From positions 434,001 to 498,000 of the forward strand of contig NIOB01000003.1 of assembly GCA_002189105.1 (NCBI GenBank): 64,000 nt of DNA, read 5' to 3'. The position numbers were made by a program, and so were the translations under genes. The first letter of the stretch is position 1. Each line of letters starts with the position of its first letter. Below the pieces are notes generated by a model. The model worked only from the letters and a program-made list of their open reading frames with translations. It searched no databases and was not told the origin of the DNA. Below are positions 25,361-34,688 of the stretch, piece after piece. The stretch comes from Saccharibacillus soli (lineage in GTDB: Bacteria > Bacillota > Bacilli > Paenibacillales > Paenibacillaceae).

Positions 25361-25879
25361 ATGTTTGTCTACTTATTCCACGGCGCACTGCCGGAAGATC
25401 CGCAGCTCGACAATGTGTATACCCTGACGGGCGAAGAAGAGACGCTGCATTTGTTTGAAGCGGTCTCGCCACCGGATACGTCCATCGATTCCCGTTCGGC
25501 TTATCAGGCCATCGACAGTGCAGGTACTCTCTCTGGCGGATTTGCGGTCATGAACAACATCCCGGTGAACGAAGATGGCCGCAGCGCATTTGAAGAACGG
25601 TTCCTCGGTCGCGCACGGCGCGTTGAAGGGATGCCTGGCTTCGCGGGAATTCGCGTGCTCCGTCCGCTTCAGGGTGACACGTATGTCATTCTGACCATCT
25701 GGAAGGACGAAGACAGCTTCAAGAGCTGGCAGAATTCCGAAGCTTACAATCACGCTCATCAAAAAAGAGACCAGCCGGAAGGCATCACCCAGCAGCGTCC
25801 CAACATTTTCCCTCGCCCGTCGTTCGTGACAACTTACCGCGTTGCGCCGCCGGAACAGGGCAAATCCATGGAGTGCTAA
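25361..25879 (+). CDS. Antibiotic biosynthesis monooxygenase-fold protein, HmoB-like
   Basis: 172 residues, the length of the Bacillus heme monooxygenase HmoB. The C-terminal half (about residues 65-150) is an ABM/IsdG ferredoxin-like domain (MNNIPVNEDGRSAFEERFLG, then YVILTIWKDEDSFKSWQNSE, then AHQKR). The His in NHAHQ sits where IsdG-like enzymes bind heme. The N-terminal half is a HmoB-type extension. It may degrade heme to release iron. ATG at 25361 is preferred to the TTG nine bases earlier. A GC-rich hairpin with a T-tract follows. Confidence 0.78.
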   Translation: MFVYLFHGALPEDPQLDNVYTLTGEEETLHLFEAVSPPDTSIDSRSAYQAIDSAGTLSGGFAVMNNIPVNEDGRSAFEERFLGRARRVEGMPGFAGIRVLRPLQGDTYVILTIWKDEDSFKSWQNSEAYNHAHQKRDQPEGITQQRPNIFPRPSFVTTYRVAPPEQGKSMEC

Positions 25880-25905
25880 TCCTTCCGCATCACCAAGTTC
25901 GTTCA

Positions 25906-25937
25906 GACCGTCCGCCGCTCCCCCGGGAGGGGTTCGG
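25906..25937 (+). terminator. Terminator after the HmoB-like gene
   Basis: CCGCC pairs with GGGCGG through an inner CCCC/GGGG stem and is followed by TTTTT. It lies about 27 bases after the stop codon. Confidence 0.65.
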
Positions 25938-26084
25938 GCGGTTTTTGGCGTGTGGAGCAGTGACGAAAAGAGGCGAAAAAGAGAAGGAAAAAGAAGCAAT
26001 TCCTTTGACGCTGCTCCAGCGAACATGATACATTTATGGAATCGGATTTTGGACGGAACATCAATGAATTGAGGGGTACGAACA

Positions 26085-28481
26085 GTGGGAAAAGCGACAT
26101 CCGGATTTGACAACAAGCCGTTCGGCATATCTTCGGGAAGAGTGCCTCGGGCGGAAACGGTATCAGGCAGCGGCGTTGGACATACCGCCCAGACGATTAG
26201 CGGACAGCTCGGGGAGCTGGATGCCGCCTATTGGCGTGCGATGGAACAGGCCGGCATCCGGTTGAATCCGGCACAGATCGCGGCTGTGCGCTGCACAGAC
26301 GGCCCACTGCTCACACTGGCTGGAGCCGGTTCGGGGAAGACCAGTACGTTGGTCTGCCGCACGGGTTATCTGATTGACGTTCGCGGCGTCAATCCATCGG
26401 GCATCCTGCTGCTCACCTTCTCCAGCAAGGCCGCCGCCGAGATGCGGGAGCGAATCGCCGCACTGCCGGGCATTGGCGAGTACGAAGCAGGGCGCATCCA
26501 GGCGCGTACCTTCCATTCGTTCTGTCTCTGGCTGCTGTTCAGCCAAGGGATGCAGAAGGAGATCTTCGGCGATACCCGCCGCCAGCATATCCAACTGCAA
26601 CAGCTGATGCGGGAGCTGCATCTTCAGGACGCCTATCCGCCGGAGAATCTATTGGCGCTGCTGTCCTCCTACAAGGTCAATCTGATGACTGCCGAGCAGC
26701 TGCCGGAGAAGACCGAAGCCGATCGGCAGATGAAGCGGATTCTGCTGCGCTATGAAGCGTGGAAGCTGGAGACGGACAAGATCGACTTTGATGATGTACT
26801 GACCGGAGCTTATGCGCTGCTCAATGAGCGACCCGAGCTGCTGGAACGGCTGCGGCGGCGGTTTACCCACTTGATGATCGACGAATTCCAGGATACCAAT
26901 CTGCTGCAATATGAGATCGTGAAGATGATTGCCGCACCGCGCAACAATCTTATGGTGGTGGGCGACGACGATCAGACGATCTATTCCTTCAATGGAGCGC
27001 GAAGCGAATTCATTCTGGAGTTCGAGAAGCTGTATCCAAGAGCACGCGTTATCACGCTGGACATCAACTATCGCTCCGTACCGGCGATTGTGGGTCTGGG
27101 CAACGAGGTCATCCGCCATAACAAGATGCGGCGCTCCAAGACGCTTCGCGCCGCCCATAACGGCTCGCTGCTGCCAGCCTACATGCGCCCGGATTCCGCC
27201 GACGATGAAGCGCAGGAGATCGTCAACTTCATTCGCCGCGAGATTGCAGCCGGACGGCGCGAATATGGAGACTTTGCGATCTTGTACCGCTCCTCCAGCA
27301 GCAACCGGGCGGTACTGGAACAGCTTGTGATGCAGGACATTCCGCATATCGATTATGGCGACGGCCGGCTGCTGTATGAGCACTGGCTGGTCAAGCCCGT
27401 GCTCGATCACATGCGGCTGTCCATCAACCGCCGCGATTTCGATGCGATGCAGAGCGTCCTGCCGACCCTGTATATCGCCCGGGACAAAGGCATGGATCAC
27501 ATTCGGCGGACGGACGAAGGCCGTCCCAAGAAAGGTCCGCTCGTCCATCTGCTGACGCTGCCCGGTCTGAAGGACTTCCAGCTTGAGAAGATCCGGCAGC
27601 GCCTGGAGGTCATTCGCTCGCTCAAGGGACTGGTTCCCGCCGCTGCGATCACCCAGATTCGCAAAAGCTTCTATGACGCCTATATTCAGGCGGGCGAACA
27701 CAGCGAACAGACCTCGCACCGCGAGATGCTCAAGGAGATGCTCGACGAATTGGAGACATCTGCCGGTCGGTTCGATTCCATCGTCTCGTTCCTCGCCTTC
27801 GTGGATGACATGCTGCTGCGCAATCAACAGACCGCCGCCGTCAAGTCACAGGCTCAGGGCAACCGCATTGCTCTCATGACGATTCACAAGTCCAAGGGCC
27901 TGGAGTTCCCGGTGGTCTTCCTGATCGGCGCGTCGGAAGGTACACTGCCCCATGCCTCTGCGCTGGGCGCAGATAACCTGCGCGACACCCGCGTAGGTCT
28001 TGAAGGCGAAGCCAGCTATGCGGAGGCGCTTGAAGAGGAGCGCCGCCTGGCTTATGTCGCCGTAACCCGGGCGAAAGAGCAGCTGTTCATCAGTTCCCCC
28101 GCTACGCAGCGGGGCAAGAAGGCCGCCGTGTCCCGCTTCCTCCTGTCCGCGTTCGGACAGGAGACGGCAGCGTCGGACGCTGCCGCCCGCGCCGCGTTCG
28201 GCGGCCGCCGGGGCGGAGCACCCGACCCAGGCCGATTCGGCAAAGTCCGCACGGGCCGATTCGGACAAGGCAGCGGAGCGCCGTCTGGCAGCGGCGCTTC
28301 AAGCGGCGCCGCCCCTGCGGCTCCGCAGCGGACGCAGAGCGTTCCGGTCTGGCTCTGCACCTCCGGCTCCTGCGTCGCCTGGACGCGCATCATGCACAGC
28401 AAGGACATGATGGCTGCGCACAAGCCCTGCCCGCTCTGCGGCTCTCCCATGCAGAAGGGCCGCAAGGATGTGCCGATGTAG
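26085..28481 (+). CDS. UvrD/Rep-family ATP-dependent DNA helicase with C-terminal cysteine motif
   Basis: 798 residues. Superfamily 1 motifs are all present: Walker A LAGAGSGKTSTL near residue 85, DEFQDTN near 265, GDDDQTIYSFNGA near 290, LDINYRS near 325, TIHKSKGLEFP near 595 and VAVTRAKEQL near 655. It would unwind DNA 3' to 5' in repair. After a Gly/Ser/Ala-rich linker (about 690-750), the tail has CTSGSC and, 18 residues on, CPLCGSPM, a likely zinc ribbon not present in PcrA. It resembles B. subtilis YjcD in length. GTG start with GAGGGG upstream. Confidence 0.9.
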   Translation: MGKATSGFDNKPFGISSGRVPRAETVSGSGVGHTAQTISGQLGELDAAYWRAMEQAGIRLNPAQIAAVRCTDGPLLTLAGAGSGKTSTLVCRTGYLIDVRGVNPSGILLLTFSSKAAAEMRERIAALPGIGEYEAGRIQARTFHSFCLWLLFSQGMQKEIFGDTRRQHIQLQQLMRELHLQDAYPPENLLALLSSYKVNLMTAEQLPEKTEADRQMKRILLRYEAWKLETDKIDFDDVLTGAYALLNERPELLERLRRRFTHLMIDEFQDTNLLQYEIVKMIAAPRNNLMVVGDDDQTIYSFNGARSEFILEFEKLYPRARVITLDINYRSVPAIVGLGNEVIRHNKMRRSKTLRAAHNGSLLPAYMRPDSADDEAQEIVNFIRREIAAGRREYGDFAILYRSSSSNRAVLEQLVMQDIPHIDYGDGRLLYEHWLVKPVLDHMRLSINRRDFDAMQSVLPTLYIARDKGMDHIRRTDEGRPKKGPLVHLLTLPGLKDFQLEKIRQRLEVIRSLKGLVPAAAITQIRKSFYDAYIQAGEHSEQTSHREMLKEMLDELETSAGRFDSIVSFLAFVDDMLLRNQQTAAVKSQAQGNRIALMTIHKSKGLEFPVVFLIGASEGTLPHASALGADNLRDTRVGLEGEASYAEALEEERRLAYVAVTRAKEQLFISSPATQRGKKAAVSRFLLSAFGQETAASDAAARAAFGGRRGGAPDPGRFGKVRTGRFGQGSGAPSGSGASSGAAPAAPQRTQSVPVWLCTSGSCVAWTRIMHSKDMMAAHKPCPLCGSPMQKGRKDVPM

Positions 28482-28623
28482 GCCTCGCGGCTGACGACGG
28501 ACAGGACGATTCAACGCTGCCCCCGACACCTGGAGGGGCAGACAGACCTGCTTCTGCCCTCTTCAACATGCTGTCCGAAGCCCGGCAGAATGACGATGCA
28601 GCGCCCGAACTTGCGCGGCTTCC

Positions 28624-28677
28624 AACAGCGTGAGGCCAACCGAATGAATCTCGGTTGGCCTCACGCTGTTTTTATTC
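28624..28677. terminator. Strong terminator between helicase and chemoreceptor genes
   Basis: Two perfect 20-bp arms (28624-28643 and 28651-28670, core GTGAGGCCAACCGA) enclose a 7-base loop, followed by TTTATT. It lies between convergent genes and probably serves both. Confidence 0.88.
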
Positions 28678-28699
28678 CCATCTTCTGCGGTCAACTCTT

Positions 28700-30811
28700 T
28701 TATTTCACGTTGAACCGGCTTACCTGCTCCTGCAACCCCTCTGCCATATCGGACAGTTCAATCGAGGAAGCTGCGATCTCTTCCATCGACGCCAGCTGCT
28801 GCTCCGAAGCGGCAGCCACCGTCTGGGCATGATCGGCCGTAGACGAAGCGATCCGCGCCAAGCCTTCCACGTTTGAACGAACCTGTTCGGTACCCGCCAT
28901 CAGCTGCTGCGAAGATGCGGAGATCTCCAGGCTCTGCTTGGTGATCTCCGACAGGCCGCTGTTGATCTCCCGGAAGATCCCCTCCGCTTCTGCCACCAGT
29001 GCCGCTCCCTGACCGATGCCTGCTGTATTTTCACTCACAGCGTGGACGGCTCCCTTGTTCTCCTCCGCAATCTCACGCAGCAGTTGACCAATCTGCCGGG
29101 TAGCTTCTTCCGAGCGCTCTGCCAGCTTCTTCACTTCCTGAGCCACCACCGCAAAACCTCGACCGTGTTCTCCTGAGCGAGCCGCTTCAATCGAAGCGTT
29201 CAGCGCCAGCAGATTGGTCTGTCCGCTAATCTCGGCGATCAGCGCTGCAATGTTTCCGATCTCCTGCGATTGTTGATCCAGGGCAGAGATTCGATCCAGT
29301 ACGGAAGCAGCCTGCTGCTCCATCAACTGCATGAAGGACGAGGCTTCCCGCATCCGCTCTCCACCATTTTGGGCTTTGGTACTCAAGTCTTCGGTGGTAT
29401 GGGATGCCTCCAGAGAGCCATCCACGATACGCCTTACGCCCTGCTCCATCTCTTCCAGCGCAAGCGACGCTTCCGCAACCGAAGTGCGCTGCGTCTCCGA
29501 GCTTGACGCCACTTCCTGGATGGCGATGACGACACTTTCCGTAGCTTTACTGCTCTCATCGGAACTCTGGCTCAATCGTTCCGAAGCTCCCGCCACTTCT
29601 CGGGATGTCTCGGCAATCCGATCCATCAATCCGCGCAGATTCCTCGCCATCTCATTCAGATGACCGGCCATATCCGCGAATTCATCGCGTCCGGTAATGG
29701 CAACCTGCGAGGTGAGATCGCCACCCGCCAGCGTACGAGCCAGCAGATTAACTTTGGACAGATTGCGTGTGATCGTGCGGCTGTAGAGCAGAACGGCAAC
29801 CACAGCCGCAGCAATCCCGCCGAGACTGATAACCGAAACCCACAGCAGCAGCTGCTTTAAAGGGGCGAACATGGCGCTTTCCGGTACGGTCAGCGTCAGT
29901 ACCCAATCCGTCCCCGGGAGATGCCGATAGAACAACCGATACGTATCATGGGCATCCTGATAAGAAGTGGCTCCATCCTGCCCGGACAGAAGCTGTCCCG
30001 ACAGAGCGGCCAGCTCTGGATTGGCACTCTTCTGAAGCGTCAATGGCTCTCCCTGCTGCTTGGAGGAACTTCCTTCAGTATCCGCCTGCCCTACCGTTTC
30101 CGCCCCGGCAATCCACGTACCTGAGCCATCATACAGCGTAGCCCAGCCCCCCGAGCCGACTTTGGCATTTTTTACGTAACTTTGGATCGTAGACAAATCC
30201 ATATCCGCGGTAACGATTCCCAGCAGCGACTGATCCTTGGCGTAAAAGGGTACAGCCACGGTCATCATGTCGATATTCAGCCTCGAGTCATGATAGGGCG
30301 GAGTGATGGCCTTGGCTTTCATGCCGTTAAGGTACCACTGCTGCTTGGGATAATCGTAGGAGGGATCGCTGTACTGTTCGGTTGTGGCGACCTTATCGCC
30401 GTCCCGATACGCATACGTCGAAAAATAGGGCGTACCCGCTGCATATTTGCCGGGTTGGAAGAAGATGCCCATGCCAAATGTATCTCGATTGACTTGCAGC
30501 AGATGGGTGAAAAGTTGGCGATACTGTTCCAGACTATACGCACCCGGCTGGTTTTCAACCGCTCTGGCTGCGGCGTCCGGCATCTGAATATGTTTATCCA
30601 GATCTCCGGTAACCTGCTTGGATACTTCGGCGATTCGTGCTTCCATACGCCCTTCGATCGTGTTCTGAACAATCTGCTTGGCATAGAGATATGAGAAGCC
30701 CGAGATGAGCAGCAAGGTGGCGAGAAACACGGGCAGCAGGGTCGCTAACGTCCGGCCTCGCACCGTGCGGAATCCTTTGGACTTTGAAGCGTAGCGATGT
30801 TCGGTTACCAT
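28700..30811 (-). CDS. Methyl-accepting chemotaxis protein with double Cache sensor
   Basis: 703 residues. A membrane helix at about 23-45, an extracellular dCache domain ([13 protein letters not shown], then [20 protein letters not shown]) to about 320, a second helix, HAMP with [11 protein letters not shown], and a long signalling coiled coil. The hairpin tip [20 protein letters not shown] and [18 protein letters not shown] is diagnostic of chemoreceptors that control CheA. The ligand is probably an amino or organic acid or amine, but this is not shown. AGGAGG precedes the ATG. Confidence 0.95.
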   Translation of the reverse strand: MVTEHRYASKSKGFRTVRGRTLATLLPVFLATLLLISGFSYLYAKQIVQNTIEGRMEARIAEVSKQVTGDLDKHIQMPDAAARAVENQPGAYSLEQYRQLFTHLLQVNRDTFGMGIFFQPGKYAAGTPYFSTYAYRDGDKVATTEQYSDPSYDYPKQQWYLNGMKAKAITPPYHDSRLNIDMMTVAVPFYAKDQSLLGIVTADMDLSTIQSYVKNAKVGSGGWATLYDGSGTWIAGAETVGQADTEGSSSKQQGEPLTLQKSANPELAALSGQLLSGQDGATSYQDAHDTYRLFYRHLPGTDWVLTLTVPESAMFAPLKQLLLWVSVISLGGIAAAVVAVLLYSRTITRNLSKVNLLARTLAGGDLTSQVAITGRDEFADMAGHLNEMARNLRGLMDRIAETSREVAGASERLSQSSDESSKATESVVIAIQEVASSSETQRTSVAEASLALEEMEQGVRRIVDGSLEASHTTEDLSTKAQNGGERMREASSFMQLMEQQAASVLDRISALDQQSQEIGNIAALIAEISGQTNLLALNASIEAARSGEHGRGFAVVAQEVKKLAERSEEATRQIGQLLREIAEENKGAVHAVSENTAGIGQGAALVAEAEGIFREINSGLSEITKQSLEISASSQQLMAGTEQVRSNVEGLARIASSTADHAQTVAAASEQQLASMEEIAASSIELSDMAEGLQEQVSRFNVK

Positions 30812-30999
30812 GGATATTCCTCCTGGCTCTTCAATGAGCCTTATAAAAGATACAAACGATACAGCGGATGGACCTGCTCGCAGCTCACGATCAGATTAAC
30901 ATAAAGAGGCAGACCATCGTTTCAAGCTTGATTCTATTTTCGTCAACTGTACGTAAATTTTTGAGAAAAATTCAGAATCGATTCTTCCCATGCAAAAAA

Positions 31000-31018
31000 G
31001 GCCGCGAAGATCGCGGCC
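31000..31018 (-). terminator. Terminator after bshB2
   Basis: GGCCGCGA and TCGCGGCC pair around three bases; on the minus strand the hairpin is followed by TTTTTT. Confidence 0.8.
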
Positions 31019-31039
31019 TCTCTCTGTATTTCCTACCGT

Positions 31040-31717
31040 TTATTTTCTCCCATGCGGGTAAGGATCGAATGGATACGTCCAGAACTTTTCGCTGGCGAAA
31101 CGTTCACGGATGACCGGATCATGGACGGAACGTCCTTCAAAGACCGGGTCCGTATGGAACTGGGATTTATGTGCCTTGATCGAACCGACCTTCTGTTCCA
31201 GGAACAAAGTGATGTCCACATGCACATCCGCCGGTCCAAGGGCACGTTCATGGCCTTTGGCAAAGGCGACCACATGGACTTTGGGACGATCCTGGGGCTT
31301 CATGGCCTCCACGACGCGTACAACAGCCGCTCCGCAGGCATCATGATCCGGATGCACACTGTATAGCGGATGGAAGGTCAGAATCAGTGAAGGGTTCAAT
31401 TCTTCGATCAAGTCGCGGAGTTTGCCGTCAAGCAGCTCCCGATCCTCGAACTCGATCATCTTATCGTGAAAACCCAGCGTACGCAGATCGGTGATCCCAA
31501 TGGCCGCGCAGGAGGCTTCCAGCTCGGCACGACGCACGGTAGGCAGTGTGACCCGATTGGCAAACGGAGGGTTGCCCAAGTTGCGACCCAGTTGGCCCAT
31601 CGTCAGACAAGCATAAGTCACTGGTGTTCCGTTATGCAGATGATAAGCGGCCGTGCCGGAGACGGTATACGACTCATCATCGGGGTGGGGAAATACAATT
31701 AGCACATGGCGTTCCAC
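31040..31717 (-). CDS. bshB2: Bacillithiol biosynthesis deacetylase BshB2
   Basis: 225 residues of the PIG-L/LmbE deacetylase family. The zinc motif HPDDE lies at residues 11-15 and the second motif HPDHDACG near 123. It removes the acetyl group from N-acetylglucosaminyl-malate in making bacillithiol, the low-molecular-weight thiol of Firmicutes. Pairing with a YojF homologue just upstream, as in Bacillus subtilis yojF-yojG, points to BshB2 rather than BshB1. GTG start with AGGAG upstream at slightly long spacing. Confidence 0.88.
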   Translation of the reverse strand: MERHVLIVFPHPDDESYTVSGTAAYHLHNGTPVTYACLTMGQLGRNLGNPPFANRVTLPTVRRAELEASCAAIGITDLRTLGFHDKMIEFEDRELLDGKLRDLIEELNPSLILTFHPLYSVHPDHDACGAAVVRVVEAMKPQDRPKVHVVAFAKGHERALGPADVHVDITLFLEQKVGSIKAHKSQFHTDPVFEGRSVHDPVIRERFASEKFWTYPFDPYPHGRK

Positions 31718-31854
31718 GGGGGATACCCGCTCCTTTCCGAAATACGGTATAAGCCGCTTTAGTAGGAATGGTCGGGCAGAAATGAATATTCCTGCACCTT
31801 CATTCGTTGAACTTGATCGTTACGGTCAGGTTTAAGCTTGCTTGAGCGCCTGCC

Positions 31855-32199
31855 TTAGAACGGTTCCTTGCTTAACATCAGGCTGACCACCAGTTTGCCA
31901 TCATGATCGTTGCCTGCGAGAACGGCTCTTTCCGTCTCACTCTCTTCATAATGCGTCAGCCCTTCCGCATAAATCCAGCCTTCCGGCATCTTCAAGCCAA
32001 CCCGGTAAGGCCCACTTCCAGAAATGGAACCATGCGAATAGCTGACTTTAACATTGCGAATCAGATTCGAGGCGACGAGCCTGGAACGGTCGCGGTCGAA
32101 CGTATAGGCGCCGTTGGTCAGCTCTAGATGCAGATACAGCTCCTGATCTTTCAGCTTGTCCAGCAGCTCTTGAACAGCTTGTGGTTGAATCGGCAGCAT
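31855..32199 (-). CDS. yojF: YojF family protein (DUF1806)
   Basis: 114 residues. HLELTNGAYTFDRDR, RNVKVSYSHGSISGSGPYRV and GWIYAEGLTHYE mark the DUF1806 family of compact beta-rich proteins. Its biochemical role is unknown; it is conserved upstream of bshB2 in Bacillus and relatives and may be linked with bacillithiol. AAGGGAAG precedes the ATG. The gap to bshB2 is 137 bp, long for a tight operon but with no terminator in it. Confidence 0.82.
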   Translation of the reverse strand: MLPIQPQAVQELLDKLKDQELYLHLELTNGAYTFDRDRSRLVASNLIRNVKVSYSHGSISGSGPYRVGLKMPEGWIYAEGLTHYEESETERAVLAGNDHDGKLVVSLMLSKEPF

Positions 32200-32311
32200 C
32201 GGAGTCTTCCCTTCGGTTTAAGATTTGCAAAAAGTAACTTTCATTATAGTACAGGTTGTCGGTCGGAACAATGAAACGCTTGCCCGGACGACCGGCTATC
32301 CCGCTCCAAAC

Positions 32312-32340
32312 AAAAAGAGAAGCCCCATTCGGAGCTTCTC
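32312..32340 (-). terminator. Terminator after the second chemoreceptor gene
   Basis: GAGAAGC and GCTTCTC form a 7-bp stem; the minus-strand transcript continues into TTTTTG. Confidence 0.7.
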
Positions 32341-32391
32341 CTGCGCGGGTTCACCCTGCCATGTTCGCTGCCTGCTGGGTCGATCAAGGAA

Positions 32392-34266
32392 TCAGGACGC
32401 TTCGGCTTTGCGCGAAGAATGCGGCACCTCAGTCTCCTGCGGCTGCCCGGCATCGCCAGCGGTCGTCGCATCAATCACAAAGTCCGAATCCGCAGCTCCA
32501 GCCCCCTCATGAATGTGTTCTGCTGCAGCCGATCCAGCGGATTCATCCACCTTGAATTTCCCAATCATCCGCTCCAGATCCGCAGACATCCGTTCCAATT
32601 CAGCCGCCGAGGTCTTCATCTCGTCAATGGCCGCCAACTGCCCTTCTGCCGACTGCTGGATACCATCAAAATGCGTCGAAGCCGTGCGTGAAGCCTCTTC
32701 CATCAGGGAAGCTGCCGCCGCAGCCTGCTGGGCACCTGCCGAGGTCTGTTCGGACACGGCAGACACTTCCTGAAGCTGCTCTGCAATCCGCTCAACCGAC
32801 GTCAGAATTCCCGTGAACGAATCACCTGTCTGCTTCACCACACCCGCTGCTTCGTCAATCTTGCGCGCTTGAATACGCACACCCTCTACGGCTTCGTGCG
32901 TCTCTCCAATGATACCGGCTACGATTGCCGCCACGTCGGATGCTGATCGGGCAGTCTGCTCTGCCAGCTTCCGCACTTCATCGGCTACAACCGCAAAGCC
33001 CCGGCCATGCTCACCTGCACGTGCCGCTTCAATCGACGCATTCAGCGCCAGCAGATTGGTCTGTGAAGAGATCGCCTGAATTTCACCAACGATCTCGCCA
33101 ATCTGACTGGAATGAAGATTCAATCGTTCGACGCGTTCCTTCGTTTCATCCGAAGAAGTCTGTACGAGTTCCATCTGGCTCAAGGCTCCCCGGACAAATT
33201 CACTGCCGCTCTTGGCAGTCTCCGACGCTTCCTGCGCCGCTCCCGCCACGACATTCAGCGCATCGGCAATGTGCTGGATGCCTCCGCTCACTTCGCCAAG
33301 CGCACGTGTATTTTCCTCGCTCAGACGAGCTTGTTGACGCATTTGATCGCCTGCTTCTCCCAGGTGACCGGTCATCCGTTCACTGGCGGACGACCATTCT
33401 TCCGCCCGGATGGACAGCGTTTCTGCGGAAAGCCGCGTCTCCTGTGCGCCGGAACGTACGCCCAGAATCATGCTGCTCATGGTATGAATCATCGATCCAA
33501 AGGCTTGGGACAGGCGACCGATCTCATCCTTGCGTGTATCCGATGCCTTCAAGGTCAGATCACCCGACTCAACGCCCTGCATCTCGCGGGTCAGGCGGCG
33601 AATCGGCGCGGCAATCATGCGGGATACCAGGTAGGATACGGCCAGTGAGACAGCCAGGATGATGCCGCCGATCAGCAGCGCCTGGTTGCGGTTGTCATCC
33701 AGCTGCCTCTGAATCTGGGTCGAATCGAAGTCTGCACCGACTACACCAAGCATTTTGCCGCTGCCATCCTTGATTGGCACGTAAGTGGTGAGTGTCGAAC
33801 CGTACTCTTGATCCACGGTCATGCTGCCAATCTGCGGCTGACCCGTCTCAAATGCAGCGACCAGCTTGTCATTGATGTTGTCTTCAACCGAACCCAGAGC
33901 CGATACGCTCTCTGCCGGTGCATCCGTAGGGGCGCCATCTACGGCGTAGAAATACTTTACCTTCCCACCCTGCTCTTCGCGGTTCATTGTGTACAAATAT
34001 TTCAGATGGTTGGCTTGACGCAGTTCATTCAACTTTTTGCGCAGCTGAAAATAATAGGCGGTTACGCCGCCTTCTGCCGTAATCTTGCTGTAGGCGTTCG
34101 TATCAATCTCGCTAACGGCATAGTCCGCAATACTCTGCGCCTGTCTGCCTACCGAATCAACCAACAGACGGGACGAAGACCTATACACGCTGTACCCCAA
34201 CACGACTTCCGACACTACGATCAATACCGAGAAAATCAGCATGATCTTGACCTGTAAGCTTTTCAA
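32392..34266 (-). CDS. Methyl-accepting chemotaxis protein with Cache sensor
   Basis: 624 residues. Helix at about 7-28, an extracellular sensor of about 165 residues ([20 protein letters not shown], then [20 protein letters not shown]) and a second helix at about 198-218. HAMP ([14 protein letters not shown]) and the signalling domain follow, with the tip [20 protein letters not shown] and [18 protein letters not shown]. An acidic Ala/Glu-rich tail ends the protein, without the NWETF-like pentapeptide of CheR-tethering receptors. The ligand is unknown. Unlike the receptor at 28700 the sensor appears to be a single Cache module. Confidence 0.94.
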   Translation of the reverse strand: MKSLQVKIMLIFSVLIVVSEVVLGYSVYRSSSRLLVDSVGRQAQSIADYAVSEIDTNAYSKITAEGGVTAYYFQLRKKLNELRQANHLKYLYTMNREEQGGKVKYFYAVDGAPTDAPAESVSALGSVEDNINDKLVAAFETGQPQIGSMTVDQEYGSTLTTYVPIKDGSGKMLGVVGADFDSTQIQRQLDDNRNQALLIGGIILAVSLAVSYLVSRMIAAPIRRLTREMQGVESGDLTLKASDTRKDEIGRLSQAFGSMIHTMSSMILGVRSGAQETRLSAETLSIRAEEWSSASERMTGHLGEAGDQMRQQARLSEENTRALGEVSGGIQHIADALNVVAGAAQEASETAKSGSEFVRGALSQMELVQTSSDETKERVERLNLHSSQIGEIVGEIQAISSQTNLLALNASIEAARAGEHGRGFAVVADEVRKLAEQTARSASDVAAIVAGIIGETHEAVEGVRIQARKIDEAAGVVKQTGDSFTGILTSVERIAEQLQEVSAVSEQTSAGAQQAAAAASLMEEASRTASTHFDGIQQSAEGQLAAIDEMKTSAAELERMSADLERMIGKFKVDESAGSAAAEHIHEGAGAADSDFVIDATTAGDAGQPQETEVPHSSRKAEAS

Positions 34267-34560
34267 GTCTATCTCGCCTCACAATCCTGAGCTTGGTGAA
34301 TACTGAAGAGGGGTTCACCTCTTGCTTTGTGATAAGTTTAGGCGATGAGGCGAACGGTTTCAATAAACTTTTTGGATAAAAGCTTACATTTCCTATATTT
34401 TTTTGTTTTTTTCTAAAAAGGCGGACGTTTTTGACGCAAATTTATCTTTTTCGAGTTAGATTAGCTTACATATATGAACCGAAAGGCTCACTCTGTTTCC
34501 ACACCTGATAGGATCTTGCGCTTGTCCATTCGCAGTTCCTTCCATAAGCCCATCCCACAC
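34267..34560. other. Non-coding stretch between chemoreceptor and terminator
   Basis: Contains an AT-rich section near 34370-34450 that is probably the promoter region of the chemoreceptor. No further gene is supported; a 60-codon minus-strand frame at 34456 has no ribosome site. Confidence 0.5.
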
Positions 34561-34592
34561 AAAAAGGCTGCCGAGAAAATTCTCGACAGCCC
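34561..34592 (-). terminator. Terminator after the repeat surface protein gene
   Basis: GGCTGCCGAGAA and TTCTCGACAGCC pair with one mismatch; the minus-strand transcript continues into TTTTTG. Confidence 0.8.
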
Positions 34593-34688
34593 GGGTTCCT
34601 GGTACAGCTCCGACCAAAAGAGGGGGAGTCGCGTACAATCAGGTTCCCTGCCTCCGCTCCTATTGAACTAGAGATCCACCTGGGCAGA

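Noticed and set aside
34456-34638. 60-codon minus-strand frame containing the terminator near 34561
   Set aside because: It runs through a strong hairpin and has no ribosome site or recognisable product.
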